Shown: piece by piece, positions 44,401 through 57,480 of the stretch | Layout: every line of letters begins with the position of its first letter | Numbering within the stretch: position 1 is the stretch's first letter | Assembly (NCBI GenBank): GCA_030704615.1 | Contig: CM060731.1 | Location: 89,444,756-89,508,755 of the forward strand | Direction: 5' to 3' | Source: Takakia lepidozioides | Taxonomy: Eukaryota > Streptophyta > Takakiopsida > Takakiales > Takakiaceae | DNA: 64,000 bases | Position numbers and translations under genes: made by a program | The notes under the pieces: generated by a model | Databases searched by the model: none | The model's input: only the letters and a program-made list of their open reading frames with translations | Told to the model about the DNA's origin: nothing

Positions 44401-47160
44401 TTTTGCACATATTGAGTATGTGTGTGCGGGCAGTCTGCTGGGAGTGATCCGGCCTATTACCCGGGACGGTCTGGTGCACATGCTCGGTTCCTCCAGCACT
44501 TGGGCAGTCTGCCCACATGTGTCGTGGGGAATATGTTGTTCGACATTCCTGAGGCCAGTCTGCTGGACAGTCTCCCGAACTCCTTTTAAAGCCAGGACAA
44601 GGTCCCTTGCACCTCTGGCAAAAGAGTCAAAAGCAGCATGCACTTGCTTGTCTCCCAGATCAACTCGCCCTGCAACACATGTTGATGCAAATTGAACTTG
44701 TAAAAAGTTGGCAAAAGAAATTGAGCTGAAACACGAAAGTTGCCCATAACATTTTACCTTCCAAAAGATTTCCGACGAGGCCAATGTCCTTGATTTGCCG
44801 GCACAGGCATGCTCCATCGAGATGAGCAATGGCGCCGATGCGGGTCTTCAGTTGGGATCCCACACCACAGGACTTTGAAGACATTCGGATTCTGCAAAAC
44901 AATGTCGAATACTGCTCACTCCATCACCAATACAAACCAGTGCAATGCCTCATCCACCACAAACTTCTGTGAATGGTCTGTTCCATGGAGTAAGTCCATC
45001 CTCAAACTATGCAGATCCTTCATCAACTTGTTGTATGAGCGGAAATTGCCAAATTGCATCCATCTGTGTTGTAGGAAGGAAGCTGCCATGCGCTCAAAGT
45101 CCTCCTCAGTCAATCCGAACAAGTGCTTTCTTCGCACCCCAAAAATTGGATGTGCCATAGGCATATGTCTGAGGTCTTGAGGCCGTGGGTCATCCATGAG
45201 AATCAGCTGCACAAGTAGAGGCGGCGCATTTTGGTCGCTTGTGGCTTCAATGGCAACAGCAGAGGCGGCTTCTAGAACATGGTTGGCTTCCTCAATAGAA
45301 ACTCCAAGGAATAATGAAAGGGTACAAATGACCACCGCGGTCCGCAACGATCCGGTGGAGCTCATTATGCCAATCCAAATGGGGATTAATTTCTCCCACC
45401 CTAAGCCGGGGAAGTGTGAGGTCTTCAGCTCCGGGGCGAATTACCGGTGATGGCGATCGCCAAACTGCAAAAAGCGCCGTGCTATGTGAGAGAAAAGCAG
45501 TCTACTGGTCCGCAGTCTGTTGGATGACAGGACTTCCCATTGGCATGGGCTGCATGATGGGCTCCTGGAGAAGAGTCTGCAGGATGACAGACTGCTCGTT
45601 GGGAGTCTGCTCTCTTGGAGTCTGCTGGATGACAGGCTGCTGAACGGGAGTCTGCTGGATGACGGCCTGCTGAATGGGAGTCTGCTGGATGGCAGACTCG
45701 GCTGTCCCAGACGCATCCCCCCCCCCCCCCCCGATGCGTCTTCAATATGTAATGCCGCTATAGCAGCAGATGACCCATGATACTTCAATAATATGTACTC
45801 TCGCACGCGGTCCACTTCCGCACGCACTGCAGTCGCTTGTAAAGGAGCATCATTGCTAGGTAAAGCCTGAATGGCCCTACGAATAGAAACACGTTCATCC
45901 TGGTACACGGCAGAGAACTTCGACGTCAGGAACATGGACGTGGACTCTATATTCACCTCATGCAGCGGACTGGACTCACGGACCAGCAGACTGTAATGTG
46001 CGTACGTAGGGTGAGGCAACTAGTAGACTATACCAGTGGACTGGACCAGCGGACTGACAAACGGACTCAGTAAGTAATGCAGCTATATAAAACAGACTAA
46101 CTGACGAGCGGACTGAGCCAGCGGACTGAGGAGATAACGTAGGGGACTGACCAGACTGAATAGGCAACGTGACCCTGATGATGGACTCAAACAGCACAGA
46201 GAACAGACTGGGCGGTCAGACTGACCATTATCTCTTCTACTTCATCATCATCATCTTCATCTTCAAAGCTGTTCAACCAGTTCTATTCCGCCTGTCGGAT
46301 TAATGTGTGTAGCAGACCTGACTGGGCAACTCTGTAGAAATAACGGAAGAAGTCTGGATCCCTAATTGGTGGCACTCTGGTGGGAAAAGCCCAAAGTCAA
46401 CGAGGCCAATGTGCCAGGGCAGACTAGCCCTTCAGTGCTCTGTTGAGTATTTGGTTTTGACCCTAAACCGATGGCATGGGTCGCGATATTTGTGTGAGTC
46501 TGCTGCCGAGTCTGGTCAAGCAAGTCAATGTCCACTGGACTTGTTACCCCTTCCAGGTCCTGAGCAGATTCACTTTCAGTATCAATATTGATGGTGTGGG
46601 TCTGCCGCCCAGGACGGGGTTCAGTCTGTTGCGTGGATTTTGCCTTTGCCTCGCGAGCAGACCTTGCAGCCTTCTCCTTTTTTTGGGCCCCATCACTCAG
46701 TTTACGTTTTCTGGGAGCGTCCAGCGTTTCCTGCACTTGCAAATCCTCCATTGACGGGCCACCACAATGGACGCCATACCGTGCGCGCACACTTCGTCTA
46801 ATTCCAAAGTGCGGGGGTCAGCACTGATCCGCGCAAGCGCATTGTGGCCTCTTTGACAATCGACATTTCTTTCAGTATCGGCCAAGGCTTGAAATCCCGT
46901 GGAATCATTGCAACAGTCTCCTTACAACCCGTGTCAACACAATGCCGATTTAGTTGGATTTTGTCCTTGATTACCTCTTCACAGAAGGGATAGAAGAGCT
47001 TGTCCTTCTGCCAATTCGAGTTTTGGGCTTCCGGCGCGGAGGTCTACAAATGCTTCCACTATTTTATGATCAAACTCGTCTGGTGAGTACCAGTATATTC
47101 GCTCCTTCTTCAGTCTAGTTTGGTGCACAAAATCCAACCAGTCCGCTCCACCTTTTCAAG
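41440..47160 (-). pseudogene. Ulp1-like (C48) protease gene, expanded and decayed
   Basis: Minus-strand exon-like blocks. 47160-47000 has WLDFVHQTRLKKERIYWYSP. 47000-46800, in another frame, has FYPFCEEVIKDKIQLNRHCV and MIPRDFKPWPILKEM. 46790-46362 has RKRKLSDGAQKKEKAARSAR. 46019-45730 has FLTSKFSAVYQDERVSIRRA. 45365-44916 ends EALHWFVLVME. 44888-44756 has GAIAHLDGACLCRQIKDIG. 41829-41440 has DVPQQPFSWECGFYVMSFIQ. HW, HLD and QQ...ECGFYV fit the His-Asp-Gln-Cys order of Ulp1/SENP cysteine proteases, which remove SUMO-like modifiers and are often carried by plant transposons. The His/Asp and Cys blocks are 3 kb apart, separated by CAGTCTG-rich DNA. Shifts between blocks make a working product unlikely. 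Confidence 0.6.
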
Positions 47161-47739
47161 CATCCTCCATCGCTGCAGAATGAAACGAAGGTGCAAGGAC
47201 AATGAGCGACAGAGCGACAGATAAGTCCTATGAAAAGACTCACCCTAAGCAAGAAGAGGACACAGAATGGAATGGAAACACCGCAGCAAGTGAGAACCTC
47301 ACCGTTTGCGACGCTTCGCGGCTCACCGCGACTCTCCACCCTGGGGAAGAACGGTCGTCTTTCGTTACGGTGATGGAAACGCAAAGAGGAAAACAAAGCA
47401 GTGCAAAACTGTGCGAAGAAACAGGCGAAGAGAATGGAGAAATTAGAATTAGAAGGGGGAAACGGGCATGGCACTGCCAACTGGCGCGATTTCACAGGCG
47501 CAACTATCCGCCGTCATCGCATTGAATACGTCCACCGAACAAACAATCGTACTAAATTCATCCACGCTCCTCGCAATGCAGCAGACTCATTTCCCATCGG
47601 GCCGAGAGTCCAGCGGACTATTCGCTTTGCTGAGGCGAAGCGGCTTCATATTGGAGGCACTTCCCTGCCAGCGGAATGAAGACAAAAGAGAGTAAGGGAG
47701 AACAGAAAGTCGAACACACCCATTGCGAACAGACTCGCG

Positions 47740-48370
47740 GCACAACAGACTGATGCATGCACAGTCCACAGACTGATATCCATAGAGGAGAACTGTCCAG
47801 CAGACGGACGTCTCGCCAGACTGGCGGGAGAACAAGCCAAAAGACTGACCGGGGAAAATAAGAAGTCAAACAGACTTAGTGCAACAGACTTCCGACACAA
47901 CAGACTGACAAATTCACAAGTGCAACAGACTGATATCCCAACAGACGGACTTCCAGCAGACTGCCTCCAAACTGACTGTTATGCACGCGATAAGGGGAAT
48001 ATCCGGAGCACTGACGGGCCAGCGGACCCACTATGAACAGACTCGCGACACAACAGACTGATGCATGCACAGTCAACAGACTGATATCCTAGAGGAGAAC
48101 TGTCCAGCAACGGACTTTTCGCCAGACTGGCGGGAGAACAAGCCAAAGACTGACCGGAGGGAAAATAAGAAGTCAAACAACTTAGTGCAACAGACTTCCG
48201 ACACAACAGACTGACAAATTCACAAGTGCAACAGACTGCTGTCCCAACAGACGGACTTCCAGCAGACCGCCTCCAAACTGACTGTTATGCACGCGATAAG
48301 GGGAGTATCCAGAGCACTGACGGGCCAGCGGACCCACTGTGAACAGACTCGCGACACAACGGACCTCAAA
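47740..48370. repeat. Tandem duplication, ~306-bp unit within the CAGACTG block
   Basis: GCAACAGACTTCCGACACAA occurs at about 47880 and 48186. Flanking sequence (TGTTATGCACGCGATAAGGG, GGGCCAGCGGACCCACT) is duplicated in step. Confidence 0.85.
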
Positions 48371-49130
48371 CATACACGCGCATTTGCAGATGCAATTGTC
48401 TCAGACATCTCTCGTCGTGGCTCAGACATTTGCATTCAGCAGGTGCGTGTGGATATTTGAGGTCTTTACGACTGGATGGTGTTCCGTGACGACTCGAATT
48501 GTTTTTTGTGCTGCCATCCCTTATATAATACCATGTGGATCCATCACAAAGCTGGGTTTCTCAGATTCTCCACCCTTTTCCACAACTTATGCACGACGGA
48601 TGCAAGCCGCTATACTTGGTCACATAAACAGTCCCATCGTCCGATACGAAATCTGCAATACACGCCCCCCATGTGCATACGCTTCCACCATTTTCGCGCC
48701 CATGTTACCCATGGGTTCCTTTAAACGAACTAAACTTGTGAAGGCTCTCATGAGGGATGCAGTACGAAGGGGCTAAACGTATCATGACGGATCACAAGCA
48801 GATGACGTTATCGACAACAGATGTCCGCATTTTCCATATTTATAACATAGAACCAAACCATAAAACGAAGGTTCCCGAAAGCACAACAAGAAGGCAAAAA
48901 TAGTGGAAGCATATGCACGATGTGGCTCTAGTGCCCAGACAGTCCTCTCATGTTCAAAGCACACGCTTCATCATCATCATGAACATCGCGCGCAAAGAGG
49001 AACAGTTCGCATGCATGGAAACGCCTACCGGCAACATCGGACAACAAACAGCCGTCAATAGAGAGCGGCCGGGATTTGGTGGGAAGATCATTGCCATTTT
49101 CGCAGCCCTAAAAATGGAGGCTCGGATGGG
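48371..49130. other. No gene recognised
   Basis: Only short unsupported frames. Confidence 0.4.
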
Positions 49131-49139
49131 TTATGGGAA

Positions 49140-49460
49140 TGGACGGTGGCGATCCTGCCCGTCAGCGGACTGGATGGCAGGGACTGGGCAGCGGACTAGC
49201 GAGCAGACTGGCGACTGGCAGACTGCTAGGCAGGCGGATTGGCCAACAGCGGACCGGCGGACTGGCAGACTGCTGGGCAGCCGACTGGCCAGCAGCGGAG
49301 GACTGGCAGACTGGAGGGCAGCGAACTCATGGGCGGGGGACTGGCCGCGCGGCGGACGAGAGCGCGGGCGCGGTTGCTGCAGCCGCGCCCACGGCTGGGC
49401 GACCGCGCGCAGCGGCGGGCGGGGTGCTGGGGAGCCGGGCGTCCGTGCGCGGGGCCCACC
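49140..49460. repeat. GC-rich GCGGACTGGC repeat patch
   Basis: Irregular GCGGACTGG/GCAGACTGC repeats grade into a GC-rich tail. Several overlapping frames on both strands reflect composition only. Confidence 0.6.
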
Positions 49461-49479
49461 GGCCATATCGCCCCATTGA

Positions 49480-50527
49480 AGACCCTATTATCTTAAAATG
49501 AGAGGCAGATACAATAGCCCAAAGTCCCTGTGAAAGTATAGAAAGGTCCAAAAGGCTACCAAGCCAAATGAGGCATGAATGAGAAGTTAGGAGTGAAACC
49601 AGCACAGCTACAACAAGGAACAATCCAATGAAGGGCTGTCAAAATCACATGAAATAGAGAAGAATCAGATTGCAGAAATGATGCACAAGGCACAAGAGGA
49701 CGAGGCACAGTAATCAAAGCCTTTGAACTTGAGATGATCCGCACTTATCTAGTGTGGCGGCTGGCCAAGTAAAATATTGTCTCTAATTAAAAATCTCTAT
49801 AGTACCTCTGCGAGGAAGCCAGTGGGAAGAAGCCTCGTGGCAGTGGTTATCCGTTCCAAGTCCAATTGGAGAAAATAGAAAAACTTCGACAGTGAAATCT
49901 GGTGCCTGGAACTCTGTAGGTAAGCGTTGGAATTCTTGTTGGATCTGTGGAGAATCCAAGTGGAGTTGAGAATGTGGCAGGTATCAGCAGAGGTTTGTGG
50001 TAAATGTGCAGCTGCTGCCTGCACCATTTAGAGGTGCCTTCGCGCGAGCAAGTTTAGCTTCGCAGATTCGGAACTCAAGTTTGATCCTGCACCAAGTGGG
50101 ACTGGAGTGTCAACATGGGCTTCCATTCGGTGCGTGTGCTGAGTTTAGATCTTGCTGGAGCTTTTAATTCATATTCTTCTTGGTTAGTGAGGTGGGGGAA
50201 GTGCGAGAGGAGGGGAACGATAGGAAAAGTGACACTCTTGTCAGCGCACTACTTGAGTGTATCAACATAGAAATCACGTGTGATTACCTTTTGATGCAGG
50301 AGAAGAGTTGGCACCCCATCACCCATAGTCTGGTGAGAAGGAGACGGTAAATGCGATCTTACCTCCTTTCTTCCCACTTTTTTGTGAAGGAAGAGGGAGA
50401 GTGGGTGGGCTTTTCTGGTGAGAGAAGAATACATTTTTGTTTGGTTGTTGTTGCAGCTTACATATCCCGTGGCTAGAGGGAGAGACCAGCTTTATGTTGA
50501 TGCTAAAGAGGGGCTGTGGATGAGTGA
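49480..50527. other. No gene recognised
   Basis: Spacer before gene C. Might contain its promoter or a 5' untranslated exon. Confidence 0.35.
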
Positions 50528-53500
50528 ATGCAGGCCTCTCTTGGAGCGGGTCAGAATGGCTCTCTGACAATAATGTCCATGTCGGCACCGCCCTTCGAGA
50601 ATTCCCGGGGTGCATCTTCGTCTATGGTTTCAATACCTGTTTTCAAAGGCCTCGGGCATAATTCCTTACTCGCACATTGTGGTCACGATAGTGGTGGCAC
50701 ATTTTTGGCAGGGGCCATGTCTTTCCGACAAGACTCCACGCGTCCGTGGAGGGTATCTAAGGTTTCGTCAGGAAGGTCGGGGGTTTCTGTTGTAGCTATG
50801 TCGGAAGATCCGGCTTCCATCCCCCCTCTCATCGAAATGCCACTGATAAATTACATCAATCAACAAGGTCGTATTCAACCTCCGGTTGAGAAGAATACTG
50901 CAGCGAGCATCTTTGCAGTATTTGACCAAAACAAGAAGATTCAGGTGAATGTTGCCATTTTGTAGTTCTGTATTTGTTCTTCGTGCCAATTGTGGACTTT
51001 CTCCCTTCTCAGCGGCAGTCCTGGCGGAAACACTGGCGAGTCTGACCATGAAAGAAGAATGCAGGCATGTTTCATCAATTTTTTGCTTGTATCTCTGCCT
51101 CTAGCAGTATTTAAGCTGTTGCCTGAATGCAGTACTTGGGAATGAACCAGAAAATGGAGGTGTGTGGTCTGTGGATGTCCGCTGTTGAATTTGTGCTGCA
51201 TACATCCAGCATCTAGCGCTCTATCTAACAAGGGCATGGTAACAGTATGTTGGGTTTTCAAAGGATGTGCGAAACTCTCTTCGGACACTGATGGGTAGGC
51301 GCCCAGAACTTTGCCATTATTACAAGCTCTTCAATCTACCAACCCTGGATCAGCCAATGATGCTTAGGGTTCGTGCACAGGTGACTTTCCCACCCCTTTC
51401 ATCCCCCTTTCCCCATGGTTTATCTTATTAGTTTCCTCAAAATGCTCCCTACTGTAGGGCCACCTTGTGTCACATTTGTACTGGCTAGAGGGCAAGAACC
51501 TACCCTCTTCTCATTTAATAAGACAGCTGGGAAAGCCCAGTCACCGGTGTCTCAATTGTGTTACCGTAGGGGCTTACATCAGCTGCATTGGAAACAATAT
51601 CTGTAGGATGATTTCAATGGCAGCCTGTTAGTAACCCTTGTCCAAGCCTGTAATTGGAGCCTTTTTTTTGCTGTGCTCTTAAACAAACAATCTCAGGTTG
51701 ACTTTCATCCCTCAAGCCCAAACCTTGCTTTGGAAGGTTGGTACCCCCCGGAACTAGAGTATCGCAGGTCCTAGCCTTACCACTTACGCTCATGCTCTGA
51801 AAACTTGATACTGTTTATGTAGGATAATATAATACCCTTATAGCAAAGTTATTGGACTGAATGCAACGTCAGGATAGCTTCTACAAAACACTGTTACTAA
51901 GTTTTTCGGTGGCTTTACAGCAAATGTATAACTAGCTTTACTTGCTGTAGCTTTATGTGAATTTGGGAGACAGATTGGAGTAGGGATTTGTAGTTTCTTG
52001 GGTGAGGAATTTTCCCAGTGAGACAGCACAATGACATGGCAGTGGATATCGGAGCTTGGTCTGTCACCACCTGGCAATGCAGACCCATATCAGAGAGCTA
52101 AATGGGAACAGCCTGTTGATGCTGGCTCTATTTCTGAAAGAGGAAGAGCTGCTGCTGCATCTGCCAAGGCCAAAGCTTCACTCCAAATGATATCTGATCG
52201 AGGTCTCAAGGAAGAGGTCGGCTTCTTTCCCCTCTCACATATGAGCACACTCTCTTACATACAATAGAAAGACATCATTCTAACCCCTGGTCAACAAATG
52301 GTATACGTGGGAGCTGATCAATGGTTATACAGCTGGACTTTGTGGATCATAAGAGTGAGGTCTTCTGATTCTGGATAGGGTAATGTGGTCCATGGATGCA
52401 GATGGTGTATGACCCCGCACTCTTGGAAACTGGTAAATGTGACATTTTGCCGGTAAGTTTCTCTTTCCTCTTGTTGCCCGCTTGGGGTCCCTAACTATTC
52501 TTCCACGTAACTCTTGTGAACAACTGTTGAAACCAAAAGAAAGATCATTATTCAATGCAGGTTTGCTGTCCTACCTAGTGTATCTTGCTGATCATTAAGG
52601 TGTTTTACCTTCATGTTGTTGCAGACTAAGGAGCAGTCAAGCCAGGAATTATCAGATGCAGCCCAGGTACTTGCCGAGGCAGCAGCCCGTAGAAAGACGG
52701 CCACAGTGCAAACGCCTGCTGGTGCTGAAGTGACGTTTGAAATCTTTTTTGAGAATAAAATCAGAACCAATGGAGGGTGGATGTATGATATTCTGGTGAG
52801 CAAAGACGACAAGGAAACAAGGTATAGGGCTGTCCCACACGCCTTCCCTCTGTCCTTGTCCTTGTGTGAAGAAGAGAGGTTGACAAAATTGAGGACCAGA
52901 ACATAGAGAGAAAAATGGAGTGTGTGTGTCGGTGCTTTTTTTTTTTCCTTCTCTTGCTATACTCAGAGACAAGTACAACTTGTATACTAGGAAAATCTTG
53001 CATTTACCTTGCCGGAGCTTGTTTGTATTTGTAGGCATCGAATTGTATGTGGGCGGATCTATCCTGAGGCAGTCAACATGCCTGAGGACACCTTTTTGGA
53101 AAAGGTGGTTGCGTTTTTGTTGGTGAGTGTGCTTGTGTGCTCCACTTTCTAGTTTCTGATGATTTCTCTTCTCTTCCAAATCGGATTGCATCCATGGCCA
53201 AAACGCTCTTGATTTTGTGTCTCTCGCTCCCTTCCCCTCTGAGCCTTGCATTTCCACTATAAGGATTATGCTACATACATTTTCCTTTTTCCTGCTTCGT
53301 TTTTGTGTGTGTGCTTGTATTAGTGTCAAATACTGCCTTAGGAGTCCGACAAGATCAATGCTCCTTGATTGCGCAATTGCTGGGGCACAGTTCAGGCGTA
53401 AAGCATCTAGTGACTTATGAATGCTTCATTCATGATCTATATACATCGTTCTTTTTAGCCTCTCATATAGGTGCAATTGATTTGTTGAATTCTACAGCAC

Positions 53501-54950
53501 AAGAAAGTTCCAAGGCACACAGAGGGTTTACTTGCAGGGGGCACGTTCCCAATAAACTACTTTTCTGTGTCAGAGGTGTCGCAGCAGTTTGATGATTTCA
53601 AGACTTGGTTCACAGAAGAGTTACCTGACAGTTACTGGCGATTCAACAAAATTCACAAATATGGCTCTTCAGTGGATCCACCCCCTAGGCTTGGGCCTGA
53701 TGTAAACGTGAGTATTTTGGAGGTCCAGGCATGAAGGATGCAAGATGGGGAGAGCAAGAGACATCTGCACCACACTTTTTGTCAAAAACATAGGAAACAG
53801 AAATGAGGCGTAATGAGCTGATGATAGATAGTGATCCTGCCTGGGGTTAGGAACAAGTTTTGGTTTAAACACCCAATTGGAAGGAGAGGCAATCTATCCC
53901 TTTAGATCTTAGGCAGACTTTGTCACTCAGTATTTCATTGTCAAGCCTTGGGTGGAGCTTTCGAAGTATAGATTTGAGTTATCTGCGTGCCATGGCCACA
54001 GGGTATGCACGATCGAAACTGAAAAGTCTGAAGAATCACATGCAGGAAATAGCCTTTAGTACAGCTGACAACTTAATGCTTACAATGACCAACAATGCTA
54101 GGAGGCAGGGCCATGTGTTGCAATGCTTGTTTAGATTCACTTGATGGCTGTTCTCGCCAATCCTCACCATTATGCACCTTTCATACAATACCAGGAACAT
54201 GGGTTTTGACTGGACTATCCCTGTTGAGGACACCGAAAGGATGTGTACCACACGAGCAAATGAACTAACCTTGTTTACTACATGCTTTTGTGCAGTTTGT
54301 GTAATAGCAAGGCTTCTAGTTTTTGGAGTGCTGCGAGAAAGTTCTCCCAGTGTGATGCTATGTTGATGTCATTACATGTAGTGATCTTCAGAGGACGGAA
54401 AGGAAGGAATTTTTGTCACCCACACATATACTTACAGGTTGGGACCCTTGATTTTCTTGAGAGTGACCAGGTACGTCGGAGTGGTGCAAAGGGAGGTGGG
54501 CCCCAGTGAATCTCTCTCTCTTGCAAGCAATTGTGTCTTTTCATCCCCCATGTTCGGACATGCAAAGATCCAGAAGATGATTGGGAGTGTGGGGAGGGGA
54601 GTAGGTAAAGAGAGGGCAGCCTTTCCAACGTATGCCGAGATTCCAGACAATCTGAGTGAGACAGTGAAATAAGAAGGTCTCAGGAAGGGGGCATGACGGT
54701 CGATCTCCTCGAGGAGATTTCGAGAAAGATGAAGCCCAAAACCACAAGGATGAAGATGGGAGAGCCCAGCAGCAAAATCATCGAGCCTGTACAAGCCCAC
54801 CCATCACTTATGAGAACATTGTCTTACCCAGTCCCCCACACTGACAGCCCCCATCTCTTCTGCAGAGGAGAGACTATGCATCATGTTGAAGTCAATGGAG
54901 AAAATGGTCAAAGGACCTTACACCGTGTCAAGGCTCCGATTGGTGTGTTG
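50528..54950 (+). CDS. Gene C: multi-exon gene, unknown family
   Basis: Exon candidates. 50528-50943 (ATG start; ASIPPLIEMPLINYINQQG, then GTGAAT). About 52026-52218 (WQWISELGLSPPGNADPY). 52625-52821 (TKEQSSQELSDAAQ...FEIFFENKIRTNGGWMYDIL). 53035-53122 (HRIVCGRIYPEAVNMPED). 53498-53707 (HKKVPRHTEG...FKTWFTEELPDSYWRFN). 53912-54001 (ADFVTQYFIVKPWVELSKYR). Later pieces are at about 54150-54260 and 54297-54450 (SFWSAARKF, HVVIFRGRKGRNFCHPHIYL). Three consecutive introns between 52821 and 53912 keep the frame with good GT-AG sites. The exon near 51012 does not join cleanly, and the 3' part has competing frames. The middle holds a helical, Ala-rich stretch followed by compact, Trp/Tyr-rich blocks. 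Function unknown. It may be a live gene with errors in my model, or a degenerate one. Confidence 0.45.
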
Positions 54951-55240
54951 TGCTGAGTCATGCCCTCTCACCTCCCCTCTATGTTTTGCCAAAAGAAGAG
55001 AGCTCAATGCTGTTTGAGGCTTGTTTATTTTGTTGGCTCTCATGTAGAGAGAGAGACTTTGCATCATGTTGAAGTCAACGGAGAAAATGTGGTCAAAGGA
55101 CCTTCCACCGTGTCAAGGCACCGATTGGTGTGTTGTGCTGAGTCATGCTCCCTAATCTTACCTTCCTCTTATGTTTTGCCAAAGCCAGAGAGCCCATTGC
55201 CTTTTGAGGCTTGTTTTGTTTGTTGGCCCTGCTCAACGGG
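54870..55240. repeat. Tandem duplication, ~182-bp unit, at the gene C 3' end
   Basis: GCATCATGTTGAAGTCAA recurs at about 54879 and 55062, and GATTGGTGTGTTGTGCTGAG at about 54938 and 55122, with a partial third unit near 55245. It duplicates what may be the last exon of gene C. Confidence 0.85.
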
Positions 55241-55399
55241 TAGGGACTACGCATCAAGTTGGCCAAAGTGCCCTTAACCTTATATCATGGGTTGTTCCCA
55301 TGAGATTTAATGGGAACATGAAAGTTTTTAGTTCATACATTTTTACGAAGGAGTACAGAAGTATTGTGTTTTCAGCGCTTTAGGTGGACGACTTGCTCA

Positions 55400-56020
55400 T
55401 TCTTAGCACAATTGGGCACATGTTACATTCATTTTTTCATTCTTTTGTTGGCCTTGAGCAGTGACTACATTAGTATGCATGCATATGCAGCATGAAGTAC
55501 TTTATAACTCGAGTGGGTCCAGCTGGGGACATGTTCATTATGTTTTTAATGTGTTTTATTCATGGCTGATTGTCTATGTATATTCATCTATTCATAGATC
55601 AAATGATAATATGTGTTTATATCCCAAGTGATCACAGGTTCCTCATTTCTGTATGTGTCCTCCTCAAGCCCACAATGCCATTTTTTTTCCTCTCATTGCC
55701 AAAAAGACAGGTGATAAATTACGAATGAGGACATAACATAATATGAAGATATATATATACGTAATATGCTATAATAAATAGTACATATATTTTATTATTT
55801 TATTTTATTTTTAATGATTTTTAATGATTTTTATTTTTTATTTTTAAAAATAGCCTAGACCACTGTTGTATTGGTATATAGGCGAAAGACTGATATGTGC
55901 GCGGTGTATGCACTGTTATTAAATACGAAATTAGTCAACAACAGGGCTTAAGTGTATGTCACGCCTTGTTAGCCATACATCATTCCATAAAACTTCAGAT
56001 ATATATATATATATATATGA
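55400..56020. repeat. AT-rich stretch with TA microsatellite
   Basis: TTTTTAATGATTTTTAATGA-type low-complexity DNA (55780-55850) and a (TA)n run at about 55999-56018. No gene. Confidence 0.8.
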
Positions 56021-56084
56021 CGCCTCCCGAAGGGAGCGTAATTTTTGGTGTCTCTTCACCACAAGGGCTACTACCTTCCAGCTG

Positions 56085-56185
56085 AAAGGTAGACACCTTC
56101 ATGACACACCAGACCGTGGTTTGAACCCACAACCACATCCAACGTGGTATGTGCCCATTACCACTGGGCTATATGCTGGTTGTCT
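56085..56185 (-). repeat. tRNA-derived SINE-like element with Pol III A and B boxes
   Basis: On the minus strand TAGCCCAGTGG (56171-56161) matches the A-box consensus and GGTTCAAACC (56127-56118) matches the B box. They are about 34 nt apart, as in tRNA-derived promoters. There is no tRNA cloverleaf with plausible arms, so this is more likely a SINE head than a tRNA gene. The body and tail are not delimited. Confidence 0.5.
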
Positions 56186-56959
56186 TCATATCAGTAAAAC
56201 AATGGCAAGGCCTCCGTGTATCTCACGCCTTGTTTGTTGTGTTTTGTAACGTCGTTGAGATCTCCCAAACCGCAAGGCCTCCGCCCGGGGTCTCCCAAAC
56301 CGTAAGGCCCAAGTGGAGGGCGCTCCTTGAATTGAGGTCGGGTAGTGTATGAGCATATTCATGCGAGCACAAAGGCATATTCCATATATTCCACAAGAAT
56401 CCGAAGAATATGCGGCAGCGAAACCAAAATGTGCTCACGCGAAAAATAATACGAAACTATCTGAAAACCATGCTCACACGAAAAAACTTATGAAATTAAT
56501 CGTCCAAAGCTTAGCTTAACTCATGTGAGCACAAAAACCCACAAATATATCTGCCAGAACTCAAAGGTCAGCGAACGTAAACAATATGGCATTTGGTAAA
56601 ACATTGTGTGTAAAACATCCCCAAGAACCACCCAAAAAATGGATTTCGCTAGCAAAACGCAAACGCATCTTGGGTTTTTGCCAGCAAAACTTGGGTTTCG
56701 TCGGCAAAATTGGGGTTTTTTGTTTTTAAAAATTAGGTTTCTCCCTTTCAAGCTCCTTCTATATGTTTAAAATAATATTTAGACATTATGTAGACCCTAT
56801 CAATGTAGAAAGACCCTATGTCGTCTATATGTATTTCCGCTGGCATACATATCACCCCTATAACTGTGGATCTTGCTCACGCGGCATTTTTTATGTGCTC
56901 ACGCTGTGTTTATCCCATACCAATCCCCCCTTGAATTCTATGCCCAGGTCCACCTGTTA

Positions 56960-57480
56960 ACTGACGTGTCACAGTGGTAAACTGACGTATCATAGTGGTA
57001 AAGTAACCACTTCCGTTTTGTAGTGGAGACGTGTAAGCCGGTGGTCCGTGGATGATATTGGAGATTATGTCGACACGTGGCGACACTCTCAGCATGGACA
57101 CGTGTCGTGTGTCAGAGCTACGAAATGGATGGAGTGAAAAATTCAATGACTTCTGAAACCACTTGTTGAATGACCACAAAATGACTCATAGAGTCATTAT
57201 ATGAAAACTGAGAATATACAATATCACTCACAGAGTGGTTATGTGAGTGGATGACGTCTCTCAGCAGGTCATTGGAATGATTACCCACATAGTGGTGTGT
57301 AAGCTATTTGAGTCATTCATGGTGTCTCTCTGAGTGGGAACTATGGATTGGAGTCATTACTAACAAAGTGGTGTGTAAGTGATTAGGAATACCACTGGAG
57401 GAATTCATACCACTAGTACAGTAATATATATGTGACTACTTATACCAATATACAAGTGGTAATGTAGGCAATTGTGTGCA
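56960..57480. repeat. CCACT/AGTGGT half-site repeat region
   Basis: Many irregular copies of AGTGGT and ACCACT, some paired as short hairpins, with recurring GAGTCATT and GTGTGTAAG phrases. Resembles the 62.0-62.9 kb region in motif content. No gene. Confidence 0.6.

Larger units (their letters stand above)
41930..49330. repeat. CAGACTG/CAGTCTG-rich block
   Basis: The heptamer CAG(A/T)CTG, often as CAGTCTGCTGG or ACAGACTGAC, recurs dozens of times at irregular spacing. Orientation is mostly CAGACTG on the plus strand at 41.9-42.7 kb, CAGTCTG at 43.2-45.7 kb, and CAGACTG again at 45.9-48.4 kb. The motif invades the spaces between Ulp1-like exons. A run of 16 C lies at 45717-45732. Confidence 0.75.

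Noticed and set aside
49131-49501. Several overlapping frames of 77-122 codons on both strands
   Set aside because: The stretch is a GC-rich GCGGACTGG repeat. Open frames in all directions are a composition effect.
56085-56185. A functional tRNA gene
   Set aside because: A and B boxes are present but I could not form an acceptor stem or anticodon arm, so a SINE-like origin fits better.
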